The position numbers and the translations under genes are program-made. A stretch of DNA of 64,000 nucleotides from Nageia nagi (Eukaryota > Pinophyta), in the NCBI GenBank assembly GCA_050084985.1, contig JBITNC010000001.1:30752001-30816000 (forward strand), read 5' to 3'. The notes under the pieces are model-generated. The model had not been told where the DNA came from, ran no database searches, and saw only the letters and a list, made by a program, of their open reading frames with translations. Shown here one piece after another: positions 34,831 through 45,808 of this stretch; the first letter of the stretch is position 1, and the number at the start of each line of letters is the position of its first letter.

Positions 34831-36165
34831 CTAGGGGTTTTTCCTTAATCTTGTTTCCACAGCAAAACCTCCTATACCCACTGGTGCAAAATTCCTCAGG
34901 TTCACATCTTGGCTTATGTCATCAGCTACACCAGGCGGAGGAATGCCCCCACTTCTTGATAAATATTCTTGATATTGATAAATAGGACATGTGGTTTTTT
35001 CGTGAGTGTCATTGCAGGCCAAACACAAACCAGAGGTTGACCCGGAAGAGGAAGCTTGGCTTACATCATCATTCAACACATTCTGAGCCTTTTCTATAGC
35101 AAGATAAGGATATCTTCTTGCATCACTTTGTCCTCTTAGCATGGTAATCCAGTTTGCCATATTTCTACACAAATTTTGGAGTTCTTGAATCTCTGTCAAT
35201 GAAGCTACCCCTTGATTCATATTAGGCTGATGAGGGGCTGGTAAGGCCAAGGGAGCTCTAGGGACCGGCAAGGTTGATGGCCACTATTGGATAGGGGCGG
35301 GGATACTAGATAGTGGTGGAGCCAAACTAATTGCTTGAGGTCTCAAAACTTGCTGCTGGGTGGTTATTGGAAAATAAGGCATTGGTATGCAACTTGGCAA
35401 TTTTCTAACTGCAATAAGATAGGATTCAGCATACACTGCTTGTCTATAGACCTCTGAGAAAGTATTTACTCCAGAATTTTGGATTTGTAGAGAGAGATCT
35501 AGAGGAAAGGCTCTCAGGTAATACATTAAGGCTTGAAATTGCTGAGGCCTGACTGGCATTGGGACTCTTACCCAAGTTTTTTGGAATCTAATATTGAAAT
35601 CTAGGATATTTTCTTGCTCATATCTTTTGATAGAAGTGAACTGTGTTAACAAGGAAAAGGGATCTCTTAATTCATTAAATTCCAAGATAAAGGGCTCTAC
35701 CAGTTGAGCCCAAGTAGTTATAGATCCATTAGGAAGGCCCCTGTACCAATCTAGGACCTTTCCTTTGAAAGATTGAGCCAGTAATCTCATCATGACATCT
35801 TCATGCTGGATATTATGAATCTTAGCTAGGCCAGCTACATCAACACAATGCTCGTAAGCTATTTTCTCTGATGTTGCATCAAACTCTGGAAGGGTTTTGA
35901 AAACATTTGCTAGGATGTCATGCAACACCACCAGGGCTATTGGTACTCCATTATCCCATTTCAGATAAATATTCTGAGTTGGATTAGCCATTTCAGGAGA
36001 GGTATTTCTAGTATGAAGATTGGATGATTCTAGCTTGGTAAAGGATTTTAGGGAGCTGATACTATTCAGAGACTTGGACTTGATCAGGGTCTTTCTCTTA
36101 GGAGTATCTAACGTTCTAAAATCCGATGCTTCTTTTGCTACTCTGGTTTTAGATCTAGTCCACAT
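34831..36165 (-). pseudogene. gag of the non-autonomous element, one internal stop
   Basis: Capsid-like protein with a retrotransposon-gag (PF03732-like) domain. The start chosen is MWTRSKTRVAKEASDF (36165); an upstream in-frame Met at 36225 is possible. Core: AYEHCVDVAGLAKIHNIQHE, VLDWYRGLPNGSITTWAQLV, FILEFNELRDPFSLLTQF, YEQENILDFNIRFQ. It continues past a single TAG (35284-35286) in the same frame through a proline-rich linker to a cysteine motif CLACNDTHEKTTCP, then ends at 34831. Only one defect in about 440 codons, much better kept than the surrounding polyproteins, which suggests recent insertion or selection for gag. Confidence 0.85.
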
Positions 36166-36282
36166 AAACTCCCAGTTACAAAAGAAAATGAAAGGTTCAA
36201 AAGCACATATGATAGTTACAGACAATTTGCTTTAATACATACCATAATTAGTGCTTCAGCAGAGTCACCAATAAGTTTCTTT

Positions 36283-36302
36283 GGGTCCCACTGAGCGTGC
36301 CA
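36283..36302 (-). promoter_or_regulatory. Primer-binding site region of the gag-only element
   Basis: On the - strand, 11 bases after the 5' LTR end, TGGCACGCTCAGTGGGACCC begins with the TGG expected of a tRNA 3' complement. The tRNA was not identified. Confidence 0.6.
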
Positions 36303-36313
36303 AAAAGAGATAC

Positions 36314-38171
36314 TATTGATTAAGATTGTGTAATATATGCACCGTGAACAATCTTAACCAAAGTAAATCAAGAACAGACTATGGTGACAGTCTGATCTTC
36401 GGAGAAGGCTGATTCCTTATCTATTGGGCATAGAAAAAGTAACAGGAAAGGAAATAAAAGAGTAGAGTGCGAGGAATTCAAGCAAAAGGGTTAGGGTAAC
36501 AGGAAAGGAATAAAAAGAGTAGAGTGCGAGGAATTTAAGCAAAAGGGTTAAGGTAATAGGAAAGGAATAAAAAGAGTAGAGTGCAAGGAATTTAAGCAAA
36601 AGGCTTAGGGTAACAAGAGAGAAAGTAAAGGTGGATCACTAGTTCAGCACAGGCTTTCACAGTGTGTGAAACCTTGGCCTGAATCTAGTGTAGTAGCTAC
36701 GGTACAAGCTCTCACTCTCTAATAGTTTCCCAACTTTACTCTACCATGTAGCAGACACAGTTATACTAGCAACCCGCAATTATCATTTAGGAAACAAGCC
36801 AAGCTGCCACGATGTAACCAAATTAAGAATGACAATTACGAGTGCTAGATAAGAAAGGTCAAGATGGTATCATATTACTGATAAAAACTATAGGTCTTCG
36901 AGAATAAATGTAAAGAGCAATACTAGGCTTCTGACCCTTCTTCCACTTTATTTTCATATACTTATACTACAGTAATAGTAGTTACAAGATTTGCAGAATA
37001 GAAACATTTACAAAATGGCTTAAAGATTCTAGCCTTCTTTTAACTGATATTACCTACATACGCCACTTGGTAGAATATTACAAAAATGGTCAAGATTGCA
37101 GATGATACGCTTCTTGACAACTATGATCTAACCTTTTGCTGGCTTCATCTCTACATTCCAAAATGTTTTGCTCACTGGCTCCAGCTATTTGATTGCTCTT
37201 TGCTGACCTCATCACTTCTGAGCTCCAGTTTTGGGTTAAAACCTAAAATCTATGACATCATTGTCATATTTCAAGAATGCTCTATTTAACGGGCTTCAGC
37301 TTCTTCAATTATCCCTTGCTGACCTCAACATCTCCAGAACTTGGGCCTTTCCAGAATTGAGCTTTTATCCTTTCCATCATGACATCATCATTTTATCCAG
37401 AATGCTCTACTTCCAAAACACTTAAGCTACCGACCTCGGCTTCTTTGATTATCTCTTGCTGACCACATCATCTCCAGAACCTGAGCCTTTCCACAACTGA
37501 GCTTTTATCCTTTCTACCATGACATCATCATTTTATCCAGAATGCTCTACTTCTGGAACACTTAAGCTATCGACTCTAGCTTCTTTGATTATCTCTTACT
37601 GACCACATCATCTCTAGAACCTAATTTTATACAAAAATGTGAACATGGTTCTCCCCGTGATGTCATCTTCATGCTTCCGGAATGCTCTACTCACTTTCTC
37701 CGAAACCCAGTTTTTACCACAACTGAGCTTTTATCCTTTCTGCCATGACATCATCATTTTATCTGGAATGCTCTACTTCCGGAACACTTAAGCTACCGAC
37801 TCTGACTTCTTTGATTATCTCTTGCTGACCACATCATCTTCAGAACCTGATTTTATACAAAAATGTGAACATGGTTCTCCCTGTGACATCATCTTCATGC
37901 TTCCGAAATGCTCTACTCACTTTCTTCGAAACCCAGTTTTTACCACAACTGAGCTTTTATCATTCCATTCCAAAATGCTTAATCTACTAACTCTGGCTTT
38001 TTTAATCACCCCTTGTTGACCACATCATCTCATTCCAGAATGCTTTACTTCCGGACTCCGGCCTATTTTGTTTGCTCCAAAAAAAACTCCCGGGGATCTT
38101 AAAATGAACCCATGATTGCAAGTAAAGTACATCGGGGCTTTAATAAAGAATTTATTATGTATGAATATACA
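36314..38171 (-). repeat. 5' LTR of the gag-only element
   Basis: Pairs with 32655-34512. Its inner end reads TATTGATTAAG where the partner has TGTTGATTAAG, a transition in the terminal dinucleotide. It has the same 57-bp and ~140-bp repeats. Confidence 0.92.
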
Positions 38172-39110
38172 GTTCCTCTACCTCATCTGCCTCAATATAT
38201 TCTAGAAAATTTTCATTATTGTCTTTTAGAGGTACTCTTAGTTCATCAATCTTAGCATCCGCACTCTCAACAATTTTTCTAAGTCTTTTATTGTAACATT
38301 TGTAAGCCTTGCTTTTTATTGAGTAACTAAGAAATATACCTTCATCTGCTCTATCATCGAACTTACCAAGATTTTCTTCTATCCTATTAATGTAGCACTT
38401 ACTCCCAAATACTTTGAAGTATTTTGCTGATGCATTTTTACCGAACCATAATTCATAGGGTGTTTTATTCTCATGGGGCCTCAACATACATCTGTTCTGA
38501 ATATAAACCACTATGTGGACTGCTTCTTTTCAAAACCTATCAGCTATGTGGCTTTTTATCAACATTATTCATGCCATTTCTTGAACTGACCTATTTTTTC
38601 TTTCTACTACATTTTGTTGAGGTGTTCTTGCTACTAAAAACTATCTCTTGATACCATACTCATGATAGAATTCATTAAAATCATCTGAAATGAATTCACC
38701 TCCTCTATCTGATCTTAAACATTTGATTCTTCTTCCAATCTAATTTTCTGTCATGTTCTTGAAGGTCTTAAATTTTTCAAGTACTTCTGACTTGTGTTTC
38801 AAGAATAGTATCCATGTCATCCTCGAATAATCATCTATACATAGCATGAAGTACCTATCCCCATTTAAACTTTGTGTTCTCATAGGACCACACAAATCAG
38901 TATGAATAAGCTCTAATGGTTTGCTAGAATAGTATTCCTTTATCTTGAAAGTGGATCTAGTGAGCTTACCCTTTTGGCATGAAGAACAAATACTACTTGG
39001 TGGTTTTTTGATACTTGGTATATCTCGAACTGCTCTCTTTGAACAAATTTTAACTAAATTATCAAAACTGATGTGTCCAAGTCTTTTATGTCAAAGCCAA
39101 TCTTCATCCT
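38172..39110 (-). pseudogene. Integrase of copia-1
   Basis: Starts with the pre-integrase zinc region HKRLGHISFDNLVKICSK and CSSCQKGKL, preceded by TGA replacing the usual Trp. Catalytic core: ELIHTDLCGPM, IKCLRSDRGGEFI and TPQQNVVERKN (usually QQNGVVERKN). The C-terminal part has PYELWFGKNASAKYFKVFGS and DDRADEGIFLSYS and ends at the gag-only insertion in an acidic stretch. Stops lie near 38640 and in the EMA-stop-IML region. Confidence 0.85.
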
Positions 39111-39500
39111 CCTTTCTGAGTAGACATGATCCATTTGAAGTCTCTATCAATGCATATAGATTTTCAGATGTCCTTGTACCAACTGCAACTAACCTGCCAC
39201 TGTTTGCTCTTCTAATTTCACATCCATGCTTCTTGAATATTACATCATGTCCTCTGTCACAAATCTGACTAACACTCAATAAGCTATGTTTCAACTTGAT
39301 CATGAATAATACTTCTTCTGAATTGATCTTTTCATCATTAATCTTAACTGTACCTCTACTGTCAATCTTTGCTCCATCATTATTACCAAATTTTACTGAT
39401 CCCCCTTCATGTTGTTCTAATTTTTCAAATCTTCTTTTATCCCTGGTCATGTGGCTAGAGCAACCACTATCTAGTATCCAAGGAGCTAGTTTATTCTCTA
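39111..39500 (-). pseudogene. Protease of copia-1
   Basis: Aspartic protease of the copia type: LAPWILDSGCSSHMT with the DSG triad at 39471-39463, then GGSVKFGNN, SEEVLFMIKLKHSLLSVSQI. It lies between gag zinc knuckles and integrase and would process the polyprotein. A stop lies between the knuckles and this domain. Confidence 0.85.
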
Positions 39501-39639
39501 CTTTAAGAGCTATTTGTACTATTAGAGATTCTTTTTCATCTTTTGGTTGCTCCTTCTCTTTCCATATCTTCTTGATACCTATTTTAGATTCATGTATTAT
39601 CTCTTCCTATTTGTTTTGTTGTACCTATCTTTTTAGAAT

Positions 39640-41513
39640 TTGTCTATTATATCTCATGCCTTGTGATCGAAAAGATCTTTGCTGAAATTGATTTTGAAAA
39701 AAATGCTCCTACAATTTCTTGTAGTATGACCATAGTTGTGACAATTATAACATTCTACAGCATAATCCATCAATGGTGTAAACATATTTTTACTTGAGAA
39801 ATTCCTTGGACCTATATTATATTTGCATTTAGAGATTCTATGTCCATACCCATTGCACTTAAAACAATAACCAGAAAAGGATTGAGTGAACCTAGGTTGT
39901 GGACTTTGCCACATTGTAGTAGGTGCCAGAAATCTTCTTCTTTGATGTGCGACATGTGTAAATTCATCATTGTCCATATACTTATCATTTCTAGTAGTAT
40001 TATTTTGTCTTCTATGAAATGGTTATTCTTGATTAATTAGTTTCTTTTTCTCTTTGATTTTTGATTTTTTATTTGCATCCTTAGAGGTTTGTCCTTCTTC
40101 AAAACCCAAACCAAATTTAATATTTGTTTCTCTTTGGTTCTGTAAGATTTCATTTAGCTTTAAAGATCCTCCCTCAAGTTTATGATACTCACTAATCTTA
40201 TGACTCATCTCTTCCAATTGAAGATTCAATCCTGTAATCTCTGCTTCCAATTTGCTGTAGTACTCAACTTTGGTAGTGATTTGTTCTTCAAGATCCTCAA
40301 TTATTTTACACATTTCTTACACCTGTACTTTTAAGCTTATAATAACTTCATTTGCATCATCAAGTTTTTGAGAAGTTTTTTGATATTTTTTCCTTTCTAT
40401 CTCTAATTCTTCTAGACCTATAATTAATTCTTATTCCAGATTAACTTTTGCTTCAACTTCTTCTTCATCAATTTCTTCTTCTAATTTTTGTTTCAATTCC
40501 AGTTTTTCTTCTTCAAATGCCATGAAGAGAGCTTCATCAACCTCTTCTTCTGAGTCTTCATTTGAACTGACTTCTGATGAACTAATATTTTTGGAAATAA
40601 AACTTTTCTTCTTGAAATTACCTTTTCTGAAATTTGATTTTGTCTTCCATCCATTTCTCTCTCTGTACAAACTTTTATCATCTTTCTTCTTCTCATTGTG
40701 TGGACATTTAGCTGCAAAGTGCCTTACACCTCCATAATTGAAACATTTAAATAGTAATTTTCCTCTATATTTACCTTTTGTTCCTTTCTTTAACTTACGA
40801 ACAAAATTCACTTCTAATTCATCAGATGTCTCTTCTTCATCAGATTCTAGAATTATTTTTATTTTCTTCTTTGCTTTGAAAGTAGCTTCCCTATCAATAG
40901 ATTTTCCTTTTCCTATTCTCATTTCATAAATAGTTAGAGAACCATGCATTTCATCCATATTAAAAGTATTTAAATCTTTCGCTTCTTCTATGGTAGAAAC
41001 TTTTGAATCAAATCTTTGCGAAAGTGAGTGTAATACCTTTTTCACAATAACTACATCTTCAATCTTTTCTCTGAGGCCTCTAATCGCATTGGTTACTTCA
41101 TTGACCCTTAGCATGTATGCTTCTATGTTTTCATCTTCATTCATCTTTAAACTCTCAAACTACGCTCGGTGAGTTTGAAGCTTAGCCTCTTTTATCTTTA
41201 TGTCTCCCTTATGAATGCTTTTCAGTTTATCCCATATTTCTTTTGCCGATTCACAATTCATCACTTTTACTAGCTCACTGTCTACCAATCCTCACATGAT
41301 AGCATTTTTAGCCTTTGAGTTATTTTCATATGCCTTCTTAGCAGCTGCATCTGTAATAGGCATAGTAGGTGCGGTATAACCATTTTTTGTGGCCTCCCAA
41401 ATCTCATATCCCAAAGCACTAAGATATGTCTACATTCTGAGTCTCCAAAAAGAATAATTAGTGCCATCAAATAATAGAGCTTTATTTGAAGAAAACCCTT
41501 CACCTGAAGTCAT
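39640..41513 (-). pseudogene. gag of copia-1
   Basis: Nucleocapsid precursor. The start is ATG 41513 (MTSGEGFSSNKALLFDG), 48 bases after the primer site; TNYSFWRLRM and AAKKAYENNSKAKNAIM follow, then a UBN2/gag-type domain (MNEDENIEAYMLRVNEVTNA, VLHSLSQRFDSKVSTIEEA). Three zinc knuckles are present: CFNYGGVRHFAAKC (second Cys replaced by Tyr), CFKCNGYGHRISKC and CYNCHNYGHTTRNC. A Glu/Lys coiled-coil-rich stretch separates them. Stops occur, for example in place of the Cys after NAIM and of a Gln after RLRM. Confidence 0.85.
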
Positions 41514-41560
41514 TGCGACACACCCAAGATCTCTCTAGCTGATTAAGTTGAAATAGGAAC

Positions 41561-41574
41561 CTACTCTGATACCA
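41561..41574 (-). promoter_or_regulatory. Primer-binding site of copia-1
   Basis: On the - strand TGGTATCAGAGTAG, the classic initiator tRNA-Met complement of copia elements, lies two bases after the LTR end. Confidence 0.92.
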
Positions 41575-41576
41575 AT

Positions 41577-43557
41577 TGTTGAACTATGCGTGACATTGAG
41601 AGGGGGGTGAATCAGTGTTTCAATTTTAAAAACTTTAAATTTGGAAATTTTAAATAGTGCAGTAGAGAAATAAAACCAAATAGAGCAAGCACACCAAGAT
41701 AGCAAACACACAACACAAGATATAACAAGGTTCACCAATGTGGCTACATCCCCAGAAAAGACTGCTTGGATTTCAATCCAAATCTAACCATTGTAAAGCA
41801 CCAACTTTACACATAATTTATCAGCACCAACTAAAAGGAGCACCAACCCCTAAGCTTTGTAGCACCCACTGCAAGGAATACCAACTCCACTTGCCAAGCA
41901 CCCACTTGATAGATTTAATAAGATGGAATGAAAGATTGATAACTAGTTACCCAAGACCCAGAATGGTCTAGCTCAAAACTTTTCTCACAAAATATAATCT
42001 AAATCATATTCTATTTTATTTATACTCATACCAATAGCTCTTAATTCATCTGTAATCTGAAACCCCTTTTAATTCATACACATTTGCTTTGAATTCCTAT
42101 CTACTGAAAAATGCTCAAAATCGGATCAAAAAACTGTTGCAAATATCACTAAAAGGGCTACCGTTATTTTTACCAAGAAAACTCCTCATATTCTGAATCA
42201 AAACTGATATAATTTCTTACAAACATCTAGAACTTTCAACACTTATATAATTATCAAGAAAACATTCATTTTTGAGATATCTGTTACTCATACATGCTTC
42301 ACACACCTCTCAATAACAAACTACATTGCCAAAACACAAACCTAGAAAAATCTGAATTTATTCAAATTAGTTGAAGATAATACCTCAAATGCACTCACAA
42401 TCTGTGTTCTATGTCCATATGGCACAAAATGGTATGACAAATTTCACATATATGCCAAAATACCTTTCAAAGCTCAAATCTATCTTTTTTTCTTCTCCTC
42501 TCTTGGTTTTTTTTTTTTTTTAAAGTGTCACATGATAAAAGAACTCTTGAGCCTTAAATAGAAGTGTAATAACTGAGATATAAAATAAAAGGAAAGAGCA
42601 TTTTTTCAAACCATACACACTATTCCTTTTTTTTTTTTTTCACTTAAAACCATTGTCGGCCAAAACTGGAAAATTAAGAAAAAAAGCTCTAACGGCTTTT
42701 TCGATGAGCTATAACTTCTTACTGAGTGCACGGTTTAACATGAAATTTGGACCACATGTTTTTAATATAACCAAATACATTATTTATAAATTTGAAGCTT
42801 TAAATCCTCATAGTTTTCACATAGCACTTTTCGTAAAGTAGCCTCTGACATAGATTTCACAGGTATTTTGTTATGCTTGGATTTATGCAAGTTATAGGTT
42901 CTCATAGTTTGAGGCCTCAAATCAAGATGGTTAAAAATAAAAAGTTGTTTACCTTATCACGTTATACATGTAAAAACTTTGAAATTCTAAATTTGAATAC
43001 TTTTAGATTCCAAAACAACCAACCTACTATTTCCAAAATTTATGCTCAAACAGTCAAAAAGTTACAGAGTGGCATTTTGCAGCTTGTACCATTTCTTCCT
43101 CAATTATCATATTCCTATGAAATTTGGGCCAAACCTTATTGATATATAATAATATATATCATTTAAATTTCAATCTCTGATTCATCACCGTTTGCTTGCA
43201 ATTTAAATTGTACGAAGTCAATTTTACATAAATTTCTAACTGCACCATAATCCACAAGAGTGCCCAAAACTGAACCAACATGAAATTTGACCATTCTAAT
43301 GCTTCACACAAGTTTGTTATCAACCCAAAAATTTATCCAAACCATCTCTTGCTGTCCATCACCTTCCATTTGTAATTTGGCCCTCTTGACAACTTTTGGT
43401 ACCTCGACAACTTTTGGTCCCTTTATCGTTTTTGCATCCGACAACTTTGTAGATCTTGTCGATGTTATTTCTTTGACATGTGCAACCATATGAACCTTAT
43501 GCACACTAATATCATCATGTTGATAACAATGACAACACTTTTGCACCATACTCAACA
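41577..43557 (-). repeat. 5' LTR of copia-1
   Basis: On the + strand TGTTGAACTATGCG to CATACTCAACA, followed by the TCATC duplication at 43558-43562. Confidence 0.93.
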
Positions 43558-43562
43558 TCATC

Positions 43563-44380
43563 TTGATTTGTCATGCACTTAGATACTTCAAATAAATTTT
43601 CATATATGTTGTAGGCTCTTGTTCTAACTTAGTTATCTTGAAATTGGATACTCCATGATTTTTTATCTTATAATATAATCCTCCCTTATCATTGGGTAAT
43701 TGATAATGAATTTTAATTATGTATTTAGGTCTTTGTTTGTACCATCCTAAACTTTATCCTTTCCAATGACACCTATCAAAGTATCTTTGAATGAATGATC
43801 TTACATCTGGTGACAAGTATTCTAATGAATCATAAAAAATACCTTCATTGGATTGAGGTATAGGAAGGATAGGTGGTTCTATAGGACCTTTATATACAAA
43901 AAGTGTTTGATTAGGTAACTTCCCCAGTGGTACTAATTACCCCACCACATAAGGAGGCTCTTTAGGTCTTCCTATTTCTTAGGCTATAGGAATATTAAAA
44001 ATAATATCATTAATGGAAAACTCTCCTATTATGTAATCAATTAATTTTATAGCCACAAGATAAATATAATATGGTTTATTTTTTTTTGTACCATCATTAT
44101 CTAGTATTTTTACAAGATAAGATGCTTTTGATGATGAAACTTTGTTTACTTTAACTTTCATTATCTTTCCTCCCATGTTTTCTTTTCTAGGATTATTGAT
44201 TTTATTCTTAGTAATGAATCCCTATTAATATTTGGTGTATGAATTACTTTAGGTTCAACAAGATCTCTCTCCTTTAAAGAACTTGGAGAAGCACCTTCTT
44301 TATCGATATCTATTATTAATACCTTTTCAGGAACCATAGGTAGTGTAAAATAATGAGTAGAAGGCAAACCAATCACCCTT
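43563..44380 (-). pseudogene. Protease-RT linker with G-patch-like motif, element C
   Basis: Contains YIIGEFSINDIIFNIPIA, homologous to MGEYDINDVVFNIP in A, VPLGKLPNQTLFVYKG, and the G-patch-like RCHWKG-stop-SLGWYKQRP with DKGGLYY downstream. The stop is TAA at 43756-43754, the same codon as TGA in A and B. It ends where copia-1 is inserted. Confidence 0.65.
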
Positions 44381-44900
44381 GAAAGATGTGTATGATTGCA
44401 TTAGGAGTATGGATTTTTATCACCAAGTACATAATGTACTATCCCATCATGAATGTATTTCAAGCAATTATGATATATTGATGGGACACATTTCATGTCT
44501 CTAATCCATAATCTTCCTAGGAGTAAGTTATATTGTGTTATATCCCCTTCAATAACTTGCAATAATGTTTGTACAATTTTAGATCCCATGGTAATAGGTA
44601 GCGATATAGATCCCATTGTTGAGTACAAAGCATCATTAAAAGCTCTTAGTTGTATGGAAGGTGCACATATGTATGAGAAAAGGAAGATTTATATTTTTAT
44701 AGGTAGTTTTAGAAATGACATTTATTACAGAACCTTCATCTATTAATATCCTTTTAAATGCCTTCCCATCTATCTTGGCTATGATATGTAGTGGGGGATC
44801 TTGATCTTACAAATGGTTTGATTTTCTAACTTCATGATCATGGAAGGTAATAATGGGTTTTTGGCTTGTTTTAATATTCCCCATAAAAGACACAAAGCTT
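44381..44900 (-). pseudogene. Protease of element C
   Basis: PPLHIIAKIDGKAFKRILID then EGSVINVISKTTY give the D-E-G active site shared with A and B. STMGSISLPITMGSKIVQTL and LLLGRLWIRDMKCVPSIYHN follow. A frameshift falls between the active site and the second block near 44660. Confidence 0.72.
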
Positions 44901-45808
44901 TCAAGATCATTAATATCTAATTCAATTGTTTGCAACAATTGGTTCATAGCTTCTTTATGATTTTTGGATTATTGTAACAACTCAAACAATGACATATTCC
45001 CTTGTTAGTTTCTAAATTGATGTTGCAATGCTTATTTTACTAAAATCTTAGGAGGTTGAGGTCTAGTTATATTTGGTTGTATAATACCATCATTTGTTTG
45101 ATTTTTGGGAATATCAGCTTACCTTCCTTGCACCCTTTGGGATATTATAGTTATGCTTACCATAACAAAAAAATTAGAAGCATATTGAAACCCTTTATGT
45201 GTTACTTGATTTTGATGTATTTGTGATGCTATGGTATTTGCTTGATGTTGAAGAAGAGGGTTTTGATATATTCCTAGATTTTGATTAGGGATAGTCAATG
45301 GGTTATCTACATGTAATCTTTCTTAATCAATCAAATCTTGAACCTTGTGTTGTAATGTTCTACATTTGCCTATAGTATGGCCCTTTTGACGATCATACTA
45401 GTAATAATCATTATCATTACAACATTTGTTATCTCTTACATCTTGCCTTTCAGGGCATATTTCAAGCAATATAATCATTTGATGATCCATTAATTTTTTC
45501 AAAATAGCATACAAAGATTTAGTCAAAGAAGTAAATTTTCTAGGGGGTGGCCTAGGTTTTCTTTATTCATTTTATAGAGTAGGTCTATTTTATAAAAGAT
45601 TTGATTTTCCATATTTAAGATAAGAAATTTTATTAACAAGTATTGATTTTGTTGATTGTTCAACCTAATTTCTATTTCTAACATAAGGCTCTTTATTTTT
45701 ATCCTTTAATTCTCCATCTTAGATTTTAACCTTTTCAATTACAATAGCTTGAGAATTTACTTCCTCAAATGTCTTGTGTTGTTGAATCAATAAAGAACTA
45801 GTGATAGG
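44901..45808 (-). pseudogene. gag C-terminal part of element C, cut by element B
   Basis: From 45808: LLIQQHKTFEEVNSQAIVIE, matching QIQQHKTFEEAIAQAVVIE of A, then a Lys-rich linker, the zinc finger end RQKGHTIGKC and LQHKVQDLID (45380-45320). The first Cys of the finger is lost to a stop (Y-stop-YDRQKGH). The gag N-terminus is missing because element B begins at 45809. Confidence 0.75.

Larger units (their letters stand above)
32655..38171 (-). mobile_element. Gag-only LTR element (TR-GAG type) inside copia-1
   Basis: Two long LTRs (about 1.86 kb), the duplication GTTCC at 32650-32654 and 38172-38176, and a 1.8 kb internal region whose only ORF is a gag. There is no sign of protease, RT or integrase, so it must use enzymes from another element. 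The LTRs differ at about 9 of the first 170 bases, all transitions. It sits in the integrase-RT linker of copia-1. Another LTR of the family is at 45899-47456. Confidence 0.9.
28726..43557 (-). mobile_element. Ty1/copia element copia-1 inserted in element C
   Basis: Two LTRs of 1983 and 1981 bases, a TCATC duplication, a tRNA-Met-type primer site, a polypurine tract, and the copia order gag, protease, integrase, RT, RNase H read leftwards. The element without its own insertion is about 9.3 kb. It interrupts C between the protease-RT linker and RT. It is itself split at 32655-38171 by a gag-only element. LTRs differ by roughly 8% over the first 320 bases by eye. Coding regions carry stops and RT has lost a catalytic Asp (YVDY), so it is inactive. 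Confidence 0.93.
17143..45808 (-). mobile_element. Tat-type element C, heavily interrupted, 5' end missing
   Basis: Same plan as A and B but clearly diverged. From right to left: partial gag (45808 onward), protease, G-patch, [copia-1 28726-43557], RT N-terminal part, RNase H, second RNase H, integrase, extra ORF with two modules, spacer with a solo LTR, antisense PMD gene, polypurine tract, LTR start. Its gag is cut at 45808 by the start of element B, so the rest of C should lie beyond the 3' end of B, outside the window. It is the oldest layer of the nest. Confidence 0.82.
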
